The notes under the pieces were generated by a model that worked only from the letters and a program-made list of their open reading frames with translations, did no database searches and was not told the DNA's origin. From the NCBI GenBank assembly GCA_964452105.1, contig CAYVLI010000069.1:1-9893 (forward strand): a stretch of 9,893 nt of DNA, read 5' to 3'. The stretch comes from CAYVLI01 sp964452105 [NCBI: uncultured Nitrospinota bacterium] (GTDB lineage: Bacteria; JAUXIQ01). The position numbers and the translations under genes are program-made. Shown in pieces: positions 1-5,600 of this stretch. Position 1 is the stretch's first letter; each line of letters opens with the position of its first letter.

Positions 1-19
1 TTAAAGCGGGTACATGAAG

Positions 20-46
20 CTCCCACCCTTAAAAGGGTGGGTATCC
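20..46 (+). repeat. Hairpin repeat with CTCCCACCC arm, copy 1
   Basis: CCCACCCTT (22-30) pairs with AAGGGTGGG (33-41) around a two-base centre, so the tip would open in practice. The surrounding bases, GCTCCCACCC on the left and GGGTGGGTATC on the right, recur on the opposite strand at about 7485-7513 with a few substitutions. This suggests a dispersed repeat rather than a one-off terminator. No T-run follows on the plus strand. Confidence 0.5.
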
Positions 47-297
47 AATTGCTTGTCACAGCCGGGCCGATAGCCCTTGTAGCTAAACGAGCAAAAAGTT
101 CTTACCCTTTTTTCCAGAAACCTTTATTCCACTTCCGTAATTCCGTAAATACTTGATATTAATCGAGTAACATTCGTACAGTGCTAAAATTAGGGGTAAC
201 TCCATCTAAGGTATTCAGGAGTTTCCCCATTTTTTCTAATGCGATCATGTTATTGTCGTGTTGGCAGATCTCCGAACCTGGCAGGTTCATGGTTCAA

Positions 298-327
298 GTG
301 CTGTCGGGTGCGGAGACCCGACAGCAC
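298..327. repeat. Palindromic repeat GTGCTGTCGGGT / ACCCGACAGCAC, copy 1
   Basis: A perfect 12-bp stem (298-309 with 316-327) closes a GCGGAG loop. The same element, loop included, recurs at 7809-7837, so this is a dispersed repeat family. There is no T-tract after either arm, which argues against a simple intrinsic terminator. A role as a REP-like element or RNA processing site is possible but not shown. Confidence 0.75.
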
Positions 328-359
328 GGGAAACTCAACGCACCTCTAAAACTTAAATG

Positions 360-431
360 GTAGGGTGGGCTGCGCCCACCATTTTCATTGCTCTAAAAAA
401 TCCGCTGTTTGGTGGGCGGAGCCCACCCTAC
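360..431. repeat. Nested palindrome pair with GTAG/CTAC ends (REP/MITE-like)
   Basis: Two short hairpins, GGTGGGC-TGC-GCCCACC (364-380) and GGTGGGC-GGA-GCCCACC (411-427), are themselves inverted copies of each other. The outer arms 360-381 and 410-431 pair with one mismatch over 22 bp. The element begins GTAG and ends CTAC. About 28 bp of AT-rich sequence separates the hairpins. This architecture of two hairpins facing one another is typical of paired REP sequences or small non-autonomous elements. It contains no gene. Confidence 0.7.
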
Positions 432-524
432 GGGCCATGACTGAATTTTCTTCAAATTTTGTAATCTGTTAACGCCCCGCTACATGTAAACCGATATGTT
501 TAGAAGTTTTTGGGGGGAGTTTGA

Positions 525-578
525 GGGGGTCTTTTTACAAAAAGACCCCCCACAGGGCACGGCGCGCCGTGCCCCTAC
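525..578. repeat. Two adjacent palindromes just beyond the bcrB-like gene
   Basis: GGGGGTCTTTTT (525-536) pairs with AAAAAGACCCCC (539-550). A second, perfect 20-bp palindrome centred on GGCGCGCC lies at 555-574 and runs into CTAC (575-578), only a few bases from the stop codon of the minus-strand reductase-like gene. On the minus strand the hairpins would lie at the 3' end of that transcript, so they could end or stabilise it. Neither is followed by a proper T-tract in that direction. The second palindrome has the GTAG-headed look of the other repeats in this window. Confidence 0.6.
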
Positions 579-1838
579 TCAAAAGGTCAGCAGTTCCAGG
601 AAGGCCTGCAGGCGGGTGCTTATCTGGCCCTCGGAGTATTCCTCAGGGTCCGCGGCGTTGCTCTCGAAGACGAGCACCGGTATGTCGTGCTTCTCCTGCA
701 CGTGTCGCATTACGTCGAGCTGCCCCTTGGACAGTCCCACGCAGCCCCGGTTGGAGTGCACTACCACGCCGTTTATGTCGTATTCCTTGATCATGTCGTC
801 ATAGATGCGGTATTTGACTTTCGGGTCCATCCCCGAGCCCGCGCAGGCGTAGAACTCCGCCACCATCTCCATGGCCTGGTCGAAGTCCTTGGGGTCGCTC
901 CAGGACCAGTCGTACTCGTTTTCATCGTCCTCTGCGGCGGCGTACTTCCTGTGTCCCGCTCCAAACTGGGCGCAGTAGGGCGAGGTAACGCAGACCGCGC
1001 CCTCTTCTTCCAGCGTCTTGAACAGCCGCAGGTTATACCAGAGGGGGATGTTGTCCCAGATGAGGCGATACTCCTCGTTGGGCACGGCGGCTATCTGTTT
1101 CTCCACCCGCTCCTCCATCTCTTCGGCCAGCCTGCTGTAAAAGTCCACCGCCGCCTTGGTCCCTCGCAGATTGATGGCGGGGACCATGAGGCTGAACATG
1201 GTCTTCACGTTGAGGGGGCTGGGATGCGCCTTGCAGAACTCCATTATCTTCGTCCAGTACTCCGAAGCCTGGCGGGAATAAATGGCTGTCTCTATGAATA
1301 GCTCCTCGTCAACCTTCTTCTTCGTGAAACCTTCCAGGAACTCCTTGAGCTTGTAGAGCTGCGTCTTGTAATATTCTATGTGGTGTTGCCCCAGGCCGTT
1401 GGGGACCATGGGCGATTCGATGACGAACAGCGGGATGTCCGCTATCCTGGCTACGTTCTCCCACCACTTGATGTGCGTGTTGCAGTCGTTCTTGGAGCTG
1501 ATGACAACGTCCGCCCAGGGCATCTGTCCCGAGAGGCCCTTTTTGGTAAGGGCCGAGCCCACCCAGCAGCGTGCGTAGTCGCATAAGTTCTTGGAGAAAC
1601 CGGCTTCCTCCGAGGCTTCCAGCAGGTCGTGAGCGGTCCCCTGCGCCGCACAGATGGCCCCGTAGGGTTCTCCGAAGATGGGGACTATGTCCAGCGCCCG
1701 CAGCAGCTCCGGCGGTGTTCCCGCCCCCGCCCAGGCCAGCAGCCTACCCGACGATTTGGCGGTGACCATCTTGTTATAGTAATCACCGGTTATAGATTTA
1801 ACCTCGTTCCAGCACTTCAATGGCTCCGTCTTGTACAT
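579..1838 (-). CDS. 2-hydroxyacyl-CoA dehydratase / benzoyl-CoA reductase family subunit, BcrB-like
   Basis: This 419-residue protein belongs to the family of two-subunit iron-sulfur enzymes that includes 2-hydroxyacyl-CoA dehydratases and class I benzoyl-CoA reductase. Its length fits the larger BcrB-type subunit. Visible marks are GAGTPPELLRALDIVPIFGE (residues 38-57), the LCDYAR stretch with Cys86, the SNRGC motif with Cys366 (the usual place of a cluster-binding cysteine), and a C-terminal ADPEEYSEGQISTRLQAFLE block (396-415) typical of the family. The ATG start is preceded by purine-rich sequence (about 1839-1853). The gene begins six bases after its BcrC-like partner ends, so the two are almost surely cotranscribed and coupled. 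Such enzymes need an ATP-hydrolysing activator (BcrA/BcrD or HgdC type), and none is present here. The substrate cannot be read from the sequence: an aromatic acyl-CoA or a 2-hydroxyacyl-CoA are both possible. Confidence 0.85.
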   Translation of the reverse strand: MYKTEPLKCWNEVKSITGDYYNKMVTAKSSGRLLAWAGAGTPPELLRALDIVPIFGEPYGAICAAQGTAHDLLEASEEAGFSKNLCDYARCWVGSALTKKGLSGQMPWADVVISSKNDCNTHIKWWENVARIADIPLFVIESPMVPNGLGQHHIEYYKTQLYKLKEFLEGFTKKKVDEELFIETAIYSRQASEYWTKIMEFCKAHPSPLNVKTMFSLMVPAINLRGTKAAVDFYSRLAEEMEERVEKQIAAVPNEEYRLIWDNIPLWYNLRLFKTLEEEGAVCVTSPYCAQFGAGHRKYAAAEDDENEYDWSWSDPKDFDQAMEMVAEFYACAGSGMDPKVKYRIYDDMIKEYDINGVVVHSNRGCVGLSKGQLDVMRHVQEKHDIPVLVFESNAADPEEYSEGQISTRLQAFLELLTF

Positions 1839-1844
1839 GACCTT

Positions 1845-2954
1845 CTACCCCCTTATTATGTCTATGAGCCCCTGCACCTTGGACTGCACCTCATTGCTGC
1901 TGTAAGTGGTGTCCAGTTCTATGTGAGTAAAGGGGACTTTTATCTTCCTGAGGAATTCCGTCAGCCGCGGGTTGTCCCATTCGTGGGGATTGCAAAACTT
2001 TCTGAGGATTATGACCGCCCCTTGGACGTCGAACTCGCTCACCATGTCCTGGATATGGCGGTAACGGGAATCGGTGGGATGCTTTACGGGACAGGGGATT
2101 TTCTGAAGGTAGCGGTCCGCCACTGCTTCCAGGGGGTCCCCATCTTCCGACGCCAGGTTCCACATGTATCGCGTGCCCGTGCATATATCATCCGTGACCA
2201 CCACGGCCCCCAGTTCTTCTATGAAGCCATAGACCCTGGAGTCGTCCAGCTCGCTGCCCACCACCATCAGGCGGACGCCTCCTCCACTGCAGGCCTCCCT
2301 CCCCTGTAGTTGCTCCAGAAGTCCCTCCAGGAGCTTGTTGTGCTCCTCCTTGGGAGTGTACATGCTGGAGAGGATGACATCGAGCGCCTCGGTGCCGGTT
2401 ATGGCCGGCGGGTCTTTCTTCCTCAGGTTGTAGAGTTCTTTCAGCAGCGTGCGGTTGGTATTGTAAACTTTTATGGAGCTGTGCAGCGCTTCATCGTCGA
2501 TCTTGACATCAAAGGACAGGCCCAGCTTCTCCCTGAACAGTTTAAGCTCTTCTAAGTAGAAAGCTCTCGCCTCGGGGGTGTCTATCCTGGAGGGCATGTC
2601 CACTATACGGCTGAAGAAAATAGGACGATTGCGCTTCCATATTTCGAAAGCGGTATGGTAATGGTCGCAGGAGTAACCTCCTATGAGGCCGTCCAGGTAA
2701 TCGTAGCTGCCATTGAGACATTCGTCGAGGAACCCCCGCGAGAAGGTGCAGTAGAAGCTCTGCATGTGGCCGTTGGCCATGGTAACGGGTTGGCCCGACC
2801 CCACCACCCTGACTGGTATGCATCCCGATGCGTGCACTATCTCCTCCGGGGAGTAAGTGCACAGGTAGCCGACTATCTTCTTGTTTCCTTTCTCCTTCCA
2901 TTCTTTGGCGTTCTGATGGCGGTTTTCCACCAGGCTTCTTATCCTTTCGAACAT
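1845..2954 (-). CDS. 2-hydroxyacyl-CoA dehydratase / benzoyl-CoA reductase family subunit, BcrC-like
   Basis: This 369-residue protein is the probable partner of the downstream BcrB-like subunit and matches the usual length of BcrC-type subunits. The N-terminal block GYLCTYSPEEIVHASGCIPV (29-48) is characteristic of the family. Cysteines that could hold a [4Fe-4S] cluster lie in SFYCTFSRG (Cys69), GYSCDHYH (Cys96) and KFCNPHEWDNPRL (Cys321). The frame can be opened eight codons earlier with TTG at 2978. The ATG at 2954 is preferred because GAGAGGGG lies a few bases before it and the family usually starts here. It is the first gene of a two-gene minus-strand unit, with a candidate promoter about 160 bases upstream. 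The pair suggests reduction or dehydration of a CoA thioester in the cytoplasm with electrons from ferredoxin. The exact substrate is unknown. Confidence 0.85.
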   Translation of the reverse strand: MFERIRSLVENRHQNAKEWKEKGNKKIVGYLCTYSPEEIVHASGCIPVRVVGSGQPVTMANGHMQSFYCTFSRGFLDECLNGSYDYLDGLIGGYSCDHYHTAFEIWKRNRPIFFSRIVDMPSRIDTPEARAFYLEELKLFREKLGLSFDVKIDDEALHSSIKVYNTNRTLLKELYNLRKKDPPAITGTEALDVILSSMYTPKEEHNKLLEGLLEQLQGREACSGGGVRLMVVGSELDDSRVYGFIEELGAVVVTDDICTGTRYMWNLASEDGDPLEAVADRYLQKIPCPVKHPTDSRYRHIQDMVSEFDVQGAVIILRKFCNPHEWDNPRLTEFLRKIKVPFTHIELDTTYSSNEVQSKVQGLIDIIRG

Positions 2955-3110
2955 CGCTTCCCCTCTCTCAGGCTTCAATATCGAGTCGTCCCAGGGCTAT
3001 CGGCTGGTCTATTCCGTAATGTCGAGTTTCCGCACCCGGCGGCAGCCCGAGGGGCGATGATGCGCCGCCCCTTTCCCCAGGTCTGCCAGGTAATCGAAAG
3101 ACTGGCATAT

Positions 3111-3138
3111 AGACTATTCTAATTTTCTAAATTGTCAA
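3111..3138 (-). promoter_or_regulatory. Candidate sigma-70-type promoter for the bcrCB-like genes
   Basis: Reading the minus strand, a consensus -35 TTGACA (3138-3133) is followed after 16 bases by TAGTCT (3116-3111), a weak -10 hexamer that keeps the important T, A and final T. The next possible -10 sequences (TCTATA, TATATG) lie slightly farther on. Transcription from here would give a leader of roughly 150 bases before the ATG at 2954. The evidence is motif-level only. Confidence 0.35.
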
Positions 3139-3204
3139 CCGTACAAACCTGCTGGAGTCACCCCAAAAGCTCCGGCTTAGGGTCAGGACGGCTGTTTAGC
3201 CATC

Positions 3205-3247
3205 GTAGGGACGCCGCTTGCTGCGTCCCAGGGCAGGGCAAGCCCTG
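3205..3247. repeat. GTAG-headed hairpin plus adjoining CAGGGC palindrome
   Basis: GTAG at 3205 leads into GGGACGC (3208-3214), which pairs with GCGTCCC (3223-3229) over an eight-base loop. Immediately after it, CAGGGCAAGCCCTG (3234-3247) is a second palindrome. The GTAG head followed by a GC-rich stem resembles the other small repeats in this window. No gene lies here. Confidence 0.5.
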
Positions 3248-3291
3248 AAACCTTTCGAAAAACAGTTTTCCCTGTGGCTGTGGTAGAATAT

Positions 3292-3321
3292 TTGATCATC
3301 GGAATATATAATTGCTACAAT
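3292..3321 (+). promoter_or_regulatory. Candidate extended -10 promoter for the MBL-rhodanese gene
   Basis: TTGATC (3292-3297) is followed after 18 bases by TACAAT (3316-3321), which is preceded by TG-C as in extended -10 promoters. A perfect TATAAT also occurs at 3307-3312, but without a good -35. Either would start transcription about 40-50 bases before the ATG at 3369. Confidence 0.45.
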
Positions 3322-3368
3322 GTCTATAACCCGATCCCTTCTGAAACCTAAATTATGGGGGATTCAAA

Positions 3369-4457
3369 ATGGCCATCATTTTCAGGGAGGTGAACCCACA
3401 TTCCTGCAAGACATACCTCATGGGTGCAGAAGGCGCCGGAGAAGCTATAATCGTCGATCCCGTGCTCGAACATTTAAACGACTACCTGAAGCTGTTCGAT
3501 AAGGAAGGGCTCAAACTCACCCACACCATAGACACCCACACCCACGCAGACCACATCTCCGGCTGCCCCGCCCTCGTGGATCATACAGACTGCGAATACG
3601 TCATGCATAAAATCGCTCCGGCACAGTGCGTGACCCATCGGGTGGAGGACGGCGCTGAGCTGGAAGCGGCGGGCCTCAATATCAAGTTTCTGCACACCCC
3701 GGGGCACACGCAGGACTCCACCTGCATCATCGTCGATGGCCGCATACTGACCGGCGATGCGCTGTTTCTGGACGATGGCGGAGCAGGGCGTGACGACCTC
3801 CCGGGCGGAGACCCCGCCGCGCACTGGGAAAGCCTGCAACGGATTCTCGAACTGCCCGAGCATCTTATCGTTCATCCCGCTCACGAGTACCGCGACCGTC
3901 AACCATCTAGCCTCAAGGTGCAGAAAGAGCGGAACCCACACCTTAAGCCGCGGAGCAAGGAGGAATTCATCGAGTACATCGAGGATCTCAAGCTGGGCCC
4001 CGCCGAATGGATGAAAGACGTCCTCAAGGCAAATTACGCCTGCGCCCGCGACCCCAACGCAGCATGGATTCCCACCGACGTGAACGCCTGCGAAGTCAAA
4101 GGCACGCTCGACTTTGGTGTTAATGATATCCAGGTGCCCAGCCTCTCGGCGGTCGAGTTGGAAAAACTGCTCCGATCGGGGGAACTCCCTGTTCTGCTGG
4201 ACGTAAGGGAAGATAAAGAACTGAGAGGCGAACTGGGACGCCTCCCAGGCGTCGTTAACATCCCCATCACCAGCTTGAGCGGAAGCCTTCACGAGTTGGA
4301 ATCGGATAAAGACAGGAAAATAGTTACCGTCTGCCGCTCCGGCGCCAGGGCCATCACGGCGGCTCAGATACTCACCCAGGCCGGTTTTCAGAAGGCGGTG
4401 GTGCTCGACGGTGGCATGCTTGCCTGGAAAAAGGCCGGTTACTCTGCCGAGAGGTAA
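3369..4457 (+). CDS. Metallo-beta-lactamase-fold / rhodanese fusion, persulfide dioxygenase (ETHE1) type
   Basis: This 362-residue protein has two domains. The N-terminal part (about 1-230) is a metallo-beta-lactamase fold with HTHADH (57-62), TPGHT with His113, GDALF with Asp130, and PAHEY with His172. The spacing and the GAGRDDL stretch after the Asp point to the ETHE1-type persulfide dioxygenase group, whose members bind one iron. The C-terminal part (about 255-362) is a rhodanese domain with the active-site loop CRSGAR (Cys322) and the closing GGMLAWKKAGY. Known fusions of this design have about 355 residues and move sulfane sulfur from thiosulfate or glutathione persulfide and oxidise it to sulfite. 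A GGGGGA ribosome binding site ends six bases before the ATG. The gene stands alone on this strand and is divergent from the bcrCB-like pair. A plain thiol-esterase-like or oxygen-independent activity is possible if the host is a strict anaerobe. Confidence 0.88.
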   Translation: MAIIFREVNPHSCKTYLMGAEGAGEAIIVDPVLEHLNDYLKLFDKEGLKLTHTIDTHTHADHISGCPALVDHTDCEYVMHKIAPAQCVTHRVEDGAELEAAGLNIKFLHTPGHTQDSTCIIVDGRILTGDALFLDDGGAGRDDLPGGDPAAHWESLQRILELPEHLIVHPAHEYRDRQPSSLKVQKERNPHLKPRSKEEFIEYIEDLKLGPAEWMKDVLKANYACARDPNAAWIPTDVNACEVKGTLDFGVNDIQVPSLSAVELEKLLRSGELPVLLDVREDKELRGELGRLPGVVNIPITSLSGSLHELESDKDRKIVTVCRSGARAITAAQILTQAGFQKAVVLDGGMLAWKKAGYSAER

Positions 4458-4574
4458 GCGATATCAGGTTTCACACTGTGATAACAAAGGCAGACAGGAC
4501 AAAAGCATCCCCCATGAGGCCCCGCACACATACGAAACATAGGCGCGGCATCCTGCCATAACCTCTGTATGGCC

Positions 4575-4600
4575 TCGCGCCTGGAAGGCGCTCCTACAGG
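4575..4600 (-). repeat. REP element, type b
   Basis: Read on the minus strand it begins CCTGTAGGA, has a six-pair stem GCGCCT/AGGCGC closing a TCC loop, and ends GA. The GTAG head is the hallmark of REP sequences recognised by RAYT proteins. It faces the plus-strand REP at 4664-4689 head to head. Confidence 0.8.
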
Positions 4601-4663
4601 ATTAATGTTTTCCTCAAACGTTTGTTCGGTGAAAACCACAGTACATACATCTTATCATAACAC

Positions 4664-4689
4664 CCTGTAGGAGCGGCATCCTGCCGCGA
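4664..4689 (+). repeat. REP element, type a
   Basis: It begins CCTGTAGGA, has a six-pair stem GCGGCA/TGCCGC closing a TCC loop, and ends GA. Compared with its inverted partner, stem pairs four and six are swapped on both sides (G-C to C-G, A-T to T-A) while head and loop stay fixed. This covariation supports a folded, protein-recognised hairpin. Confidence 0.8.
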
Positions 4690-4710
4690 CATAAAAAATA
4701 CCAAAATCAA

Positions 4711-5172
4711 TTAAACTTCATAAATACAATGCCAAAATGGATATTCTCTAAAATCATCTACCAATCCCCCTCTTACAGGATTCTCAAGACAATACTTCAC
4801 TTTTTTCATTAACTCCTTATCATTCCTGATAGCGTGCTCATAATACTGCTTTTCCCAAACCTGTCTCCTGCGATCCAGAACCTTATTTATCTCATTTGCA
4901 GTAAAACTCTTTAAAGAATGCATGACCCTGCTTGTAGAATCTTTTTTTAGTTCAAAAATAACATGTAAATGGTCTGGCATGATCATGTAAGTTATCAAGC
5001 CGATACGCCCGTTTTTGTTCAACCACTTCAACCCATCGATAACGATGCCTGCAACTTTAGCGTCCAAAAACAGGCGTTCACGATTATAGGTTGTAGTAGT
5101 TACAAAATAATAAAGGCCACCCTCTGAATATCTGTACCATCTTAGGTGGTAATGGTGTCCTTTTTTCTCCAT
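4711..5172 (-). CDS. REP-associated tyrosine transposase (RAYT, Y1/IS200-like domain)
   Basis: This 153-residue protein has the layout of RAYT proteins, single-domain relatives of IS200/IS605 TnpA that act on REP hairpins as single-stranded DNA. The HUH motif appears as MPDHLHVIF (His68, His70). The probable catalytic tyrosine is Tyr127 in KYCLENPVRGGLV, and the intervening WEKQYYEHAIR block (106-116) is typical. The N-terminal FVTTTTYNRERLF (23-35) is also characteristic. The gene is clearly more AT-rich than the metabolic genes beside it, which suggests separate ancestry. It is bounded on both sides by 141-bp direct repeats holding REP pairs, the expected partners of such an enzyme. An AGAGG lies rather far (about 14 bases) before the ATG, so expression may be low. 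All motifs seem intact. Confidence 0.92.
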   Translation of the reverse strand: MEKKGHHYHLRWYRYSEGGLYYFVTTTTYNRERLFLDAKVAGIVIDGLKWLNKNGRIGLITYMIMPDHLHVIFELKKDSTSRVMHSLKSFTANEINKVLDRRRQVWEKQYYEHAIRNDKELMKKVKYCLENPVRGGLVDDFREYPFWHCIYEV

Positions 5173-5235
5173 TTTAATTATCTAAACCTCTCAATACGTT
5201 CTGAAGCGACATCCTGCCATAACCTCTGTATGACC

Positions 5236-5261
5236 TCGCGCCTGGAAGGCGCTCCTACAGG
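5236..5261 (-). repeat. REP element, type b, second copy
   Basis: Identical to the element at 4575-4600: CCTGTAGGA head, GCGCCT/AGGCGC stem and TCC loop on the minus strand. Confidence 0.8.
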
Positions 5262-5324
5262 ATTAATGTTTTCCTCAAACGTTTGTTCGGTGAAAACCAC
5301 AGTACATACATCTTATCATAACAC

Positions 5325-5350
5325 CCTGTAGGAGCGGCATCCTGCCGCGA
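5325..5350 (+). repeat. REP element, type a, second copy
   Basis: Identical to the element at 4664-4689: CCTGTAGGA head, GCGGCA/TGCCGC stem and TCC loop. Confidence 0.8.
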
Positions 5351-5600
5351 AACAAATTCCTCAACAACAGACTTGTGACCCTGGATTTCTGCATCTATAC
5401 CATAGTAGGGTGTTTAACAGATTACCGATGCAGGACACAGGGTGGTTTCATCACAGGGTATCAGGCATCGTGTTCCCGGGTTGCTCAAGCAACCGAATTT
5501 GGCGCGGTGCATATTGCCGTTGATTAAAGCAATGAAATATGAGAAAAATTACTGAAAGCGGAATATTTTAAAAAGCAACTGCATATACAGGAAAGCAACC
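5351..5600. other. Leader region upstream of the 2-oxoacid oxidoreductase genes
   Basis: No gene is supported; in particular, no small ferredoxin-like delta subunit is encoded. A hairpin GGTTGC-TCAA-GCAACC lies at 5479-5494. A poor promoter match, TTGCCG (5514-5519) and TATGAG (5538-5543) with 18 bases between, precedes the alpha gene. The 11 bases TAACAGATTAC at 5415-5425 also occur inverted at 461-471. Confidence 0.4.

Larger units (their letters stand above)
1..578. other. Intergenic region without a convincing gene, rich in hairpin repeats
   Basis: No open frame here looks like a real protein. A 60-codon GTG-start frame at 181-363 runs through a palindromic repeat and has no recognisable motif or ribosome binding site. 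The region is AT-rich up to about 290 and then carries four palindromic elements, listed separately: 22-41, 298-327, 360-431 and 525-578. A short tandem TTCCGTAA pair lies at about 133-148. It is the downstream flank of the minus-strand dehydratase/reductase genes, and no further gene of that operon follows within it. Confidence 0.6.
2955..3368. other. Divergent intergenic region between the bcrCB-like and persulfide dioxygenase-like genes
   Basis: This 414-bp stretch separates two divergently transcribed units. On the minus-strand side it holds a GC-rich leader with a hairpin GGGGCG/CGCCCC (3051-3056 with 3066-3071). In the middle is an AT-rich promoter-like zone (3110-3140), then repeat-like palindromes at 3205-3247. 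On the plus side is a second promoter-like zone (3292-3321). Open frames crossing it are antisense extensions with no protein-family features. Confidence 0.55.
4549..4689. repeat. 141-bp direct repeat containing a REP pair, left copy
   Basis: This segment matches 5210-5350 at a constant offset of 661 bases with a single difference (G at 4572, A at 5233). With one more mismatch the match reaches back to 4545. Inside lie an inverted REP (4575-4600), a 63-bp spacer and a direct REP (4664-4689), so it is a bacterial interspersed mosaic-type unit. A truncated REP-like remnant, GCGGCATCCTGCC, sits at its left edge (4545-4557). It abuts the 3' end of the RAYT gene. Confidence 0.9.
4458..4710. other. 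Intergenic stretch leading into the left REP block
   Basis: No gene is supported here. A small dyad TCACACTGTGA (4471-4481) lies shortly after the stop of the persulfide dioxygenase-like gene but has no T-tract. From about 4545 the sequence becomes the REP-containing direct repeat. Confidence 0.5.
5210..5350. repeat. 141-bp direct repeat containing a REP pair, right copy
   Basis: This is the second copy of the segment at 4549-4689, in the same orientation, with one base different. It holds the inverted REP at 5236-5261 and the direct REP at 5325-5350. It lies just upstream of the RAYT start codon, so the RAYT gene is framed by both copies. The near identity points to recent duplication or gene conversion. 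Confidence 0.9.

Noticed and set aside
181-363. 60-codon frame starting with GTG
   Set aside because: It has no ribosome binding site or motif, and its end lies in palindromic repeats.
525-550. Intrinsic terminator for the bcrCB-like genes
   Set aside because: The hairpin is strong, but no run of T follows it on the minus strand, so it is listed as a repeat only.
1629-2309. Plus-strand frame of 226 codons
   Set aside because: It crosses the junction of both reductase-like genes in antisense and has no family features.
3474-4292. Long minus-strand frame of 272 codons
   Set aside because: It is antisense to the persulfide dioxygenase-like gene, whose motifs are clear; the antisense peptide has no recognisable domain.
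4439-4639. 66-codon minus-strand frame ending in the persulfide dioxygenase-like gene
   Set aside because: It is built from the left REP block and the antisense end of the neighbouring gene.
4545-5350. CRISPR array
   Set aside because: There are only two direct copies, 661 bp apart, with a gene between them and internal palindromes; this is a REP arrangement and not a repeat-spacer array.
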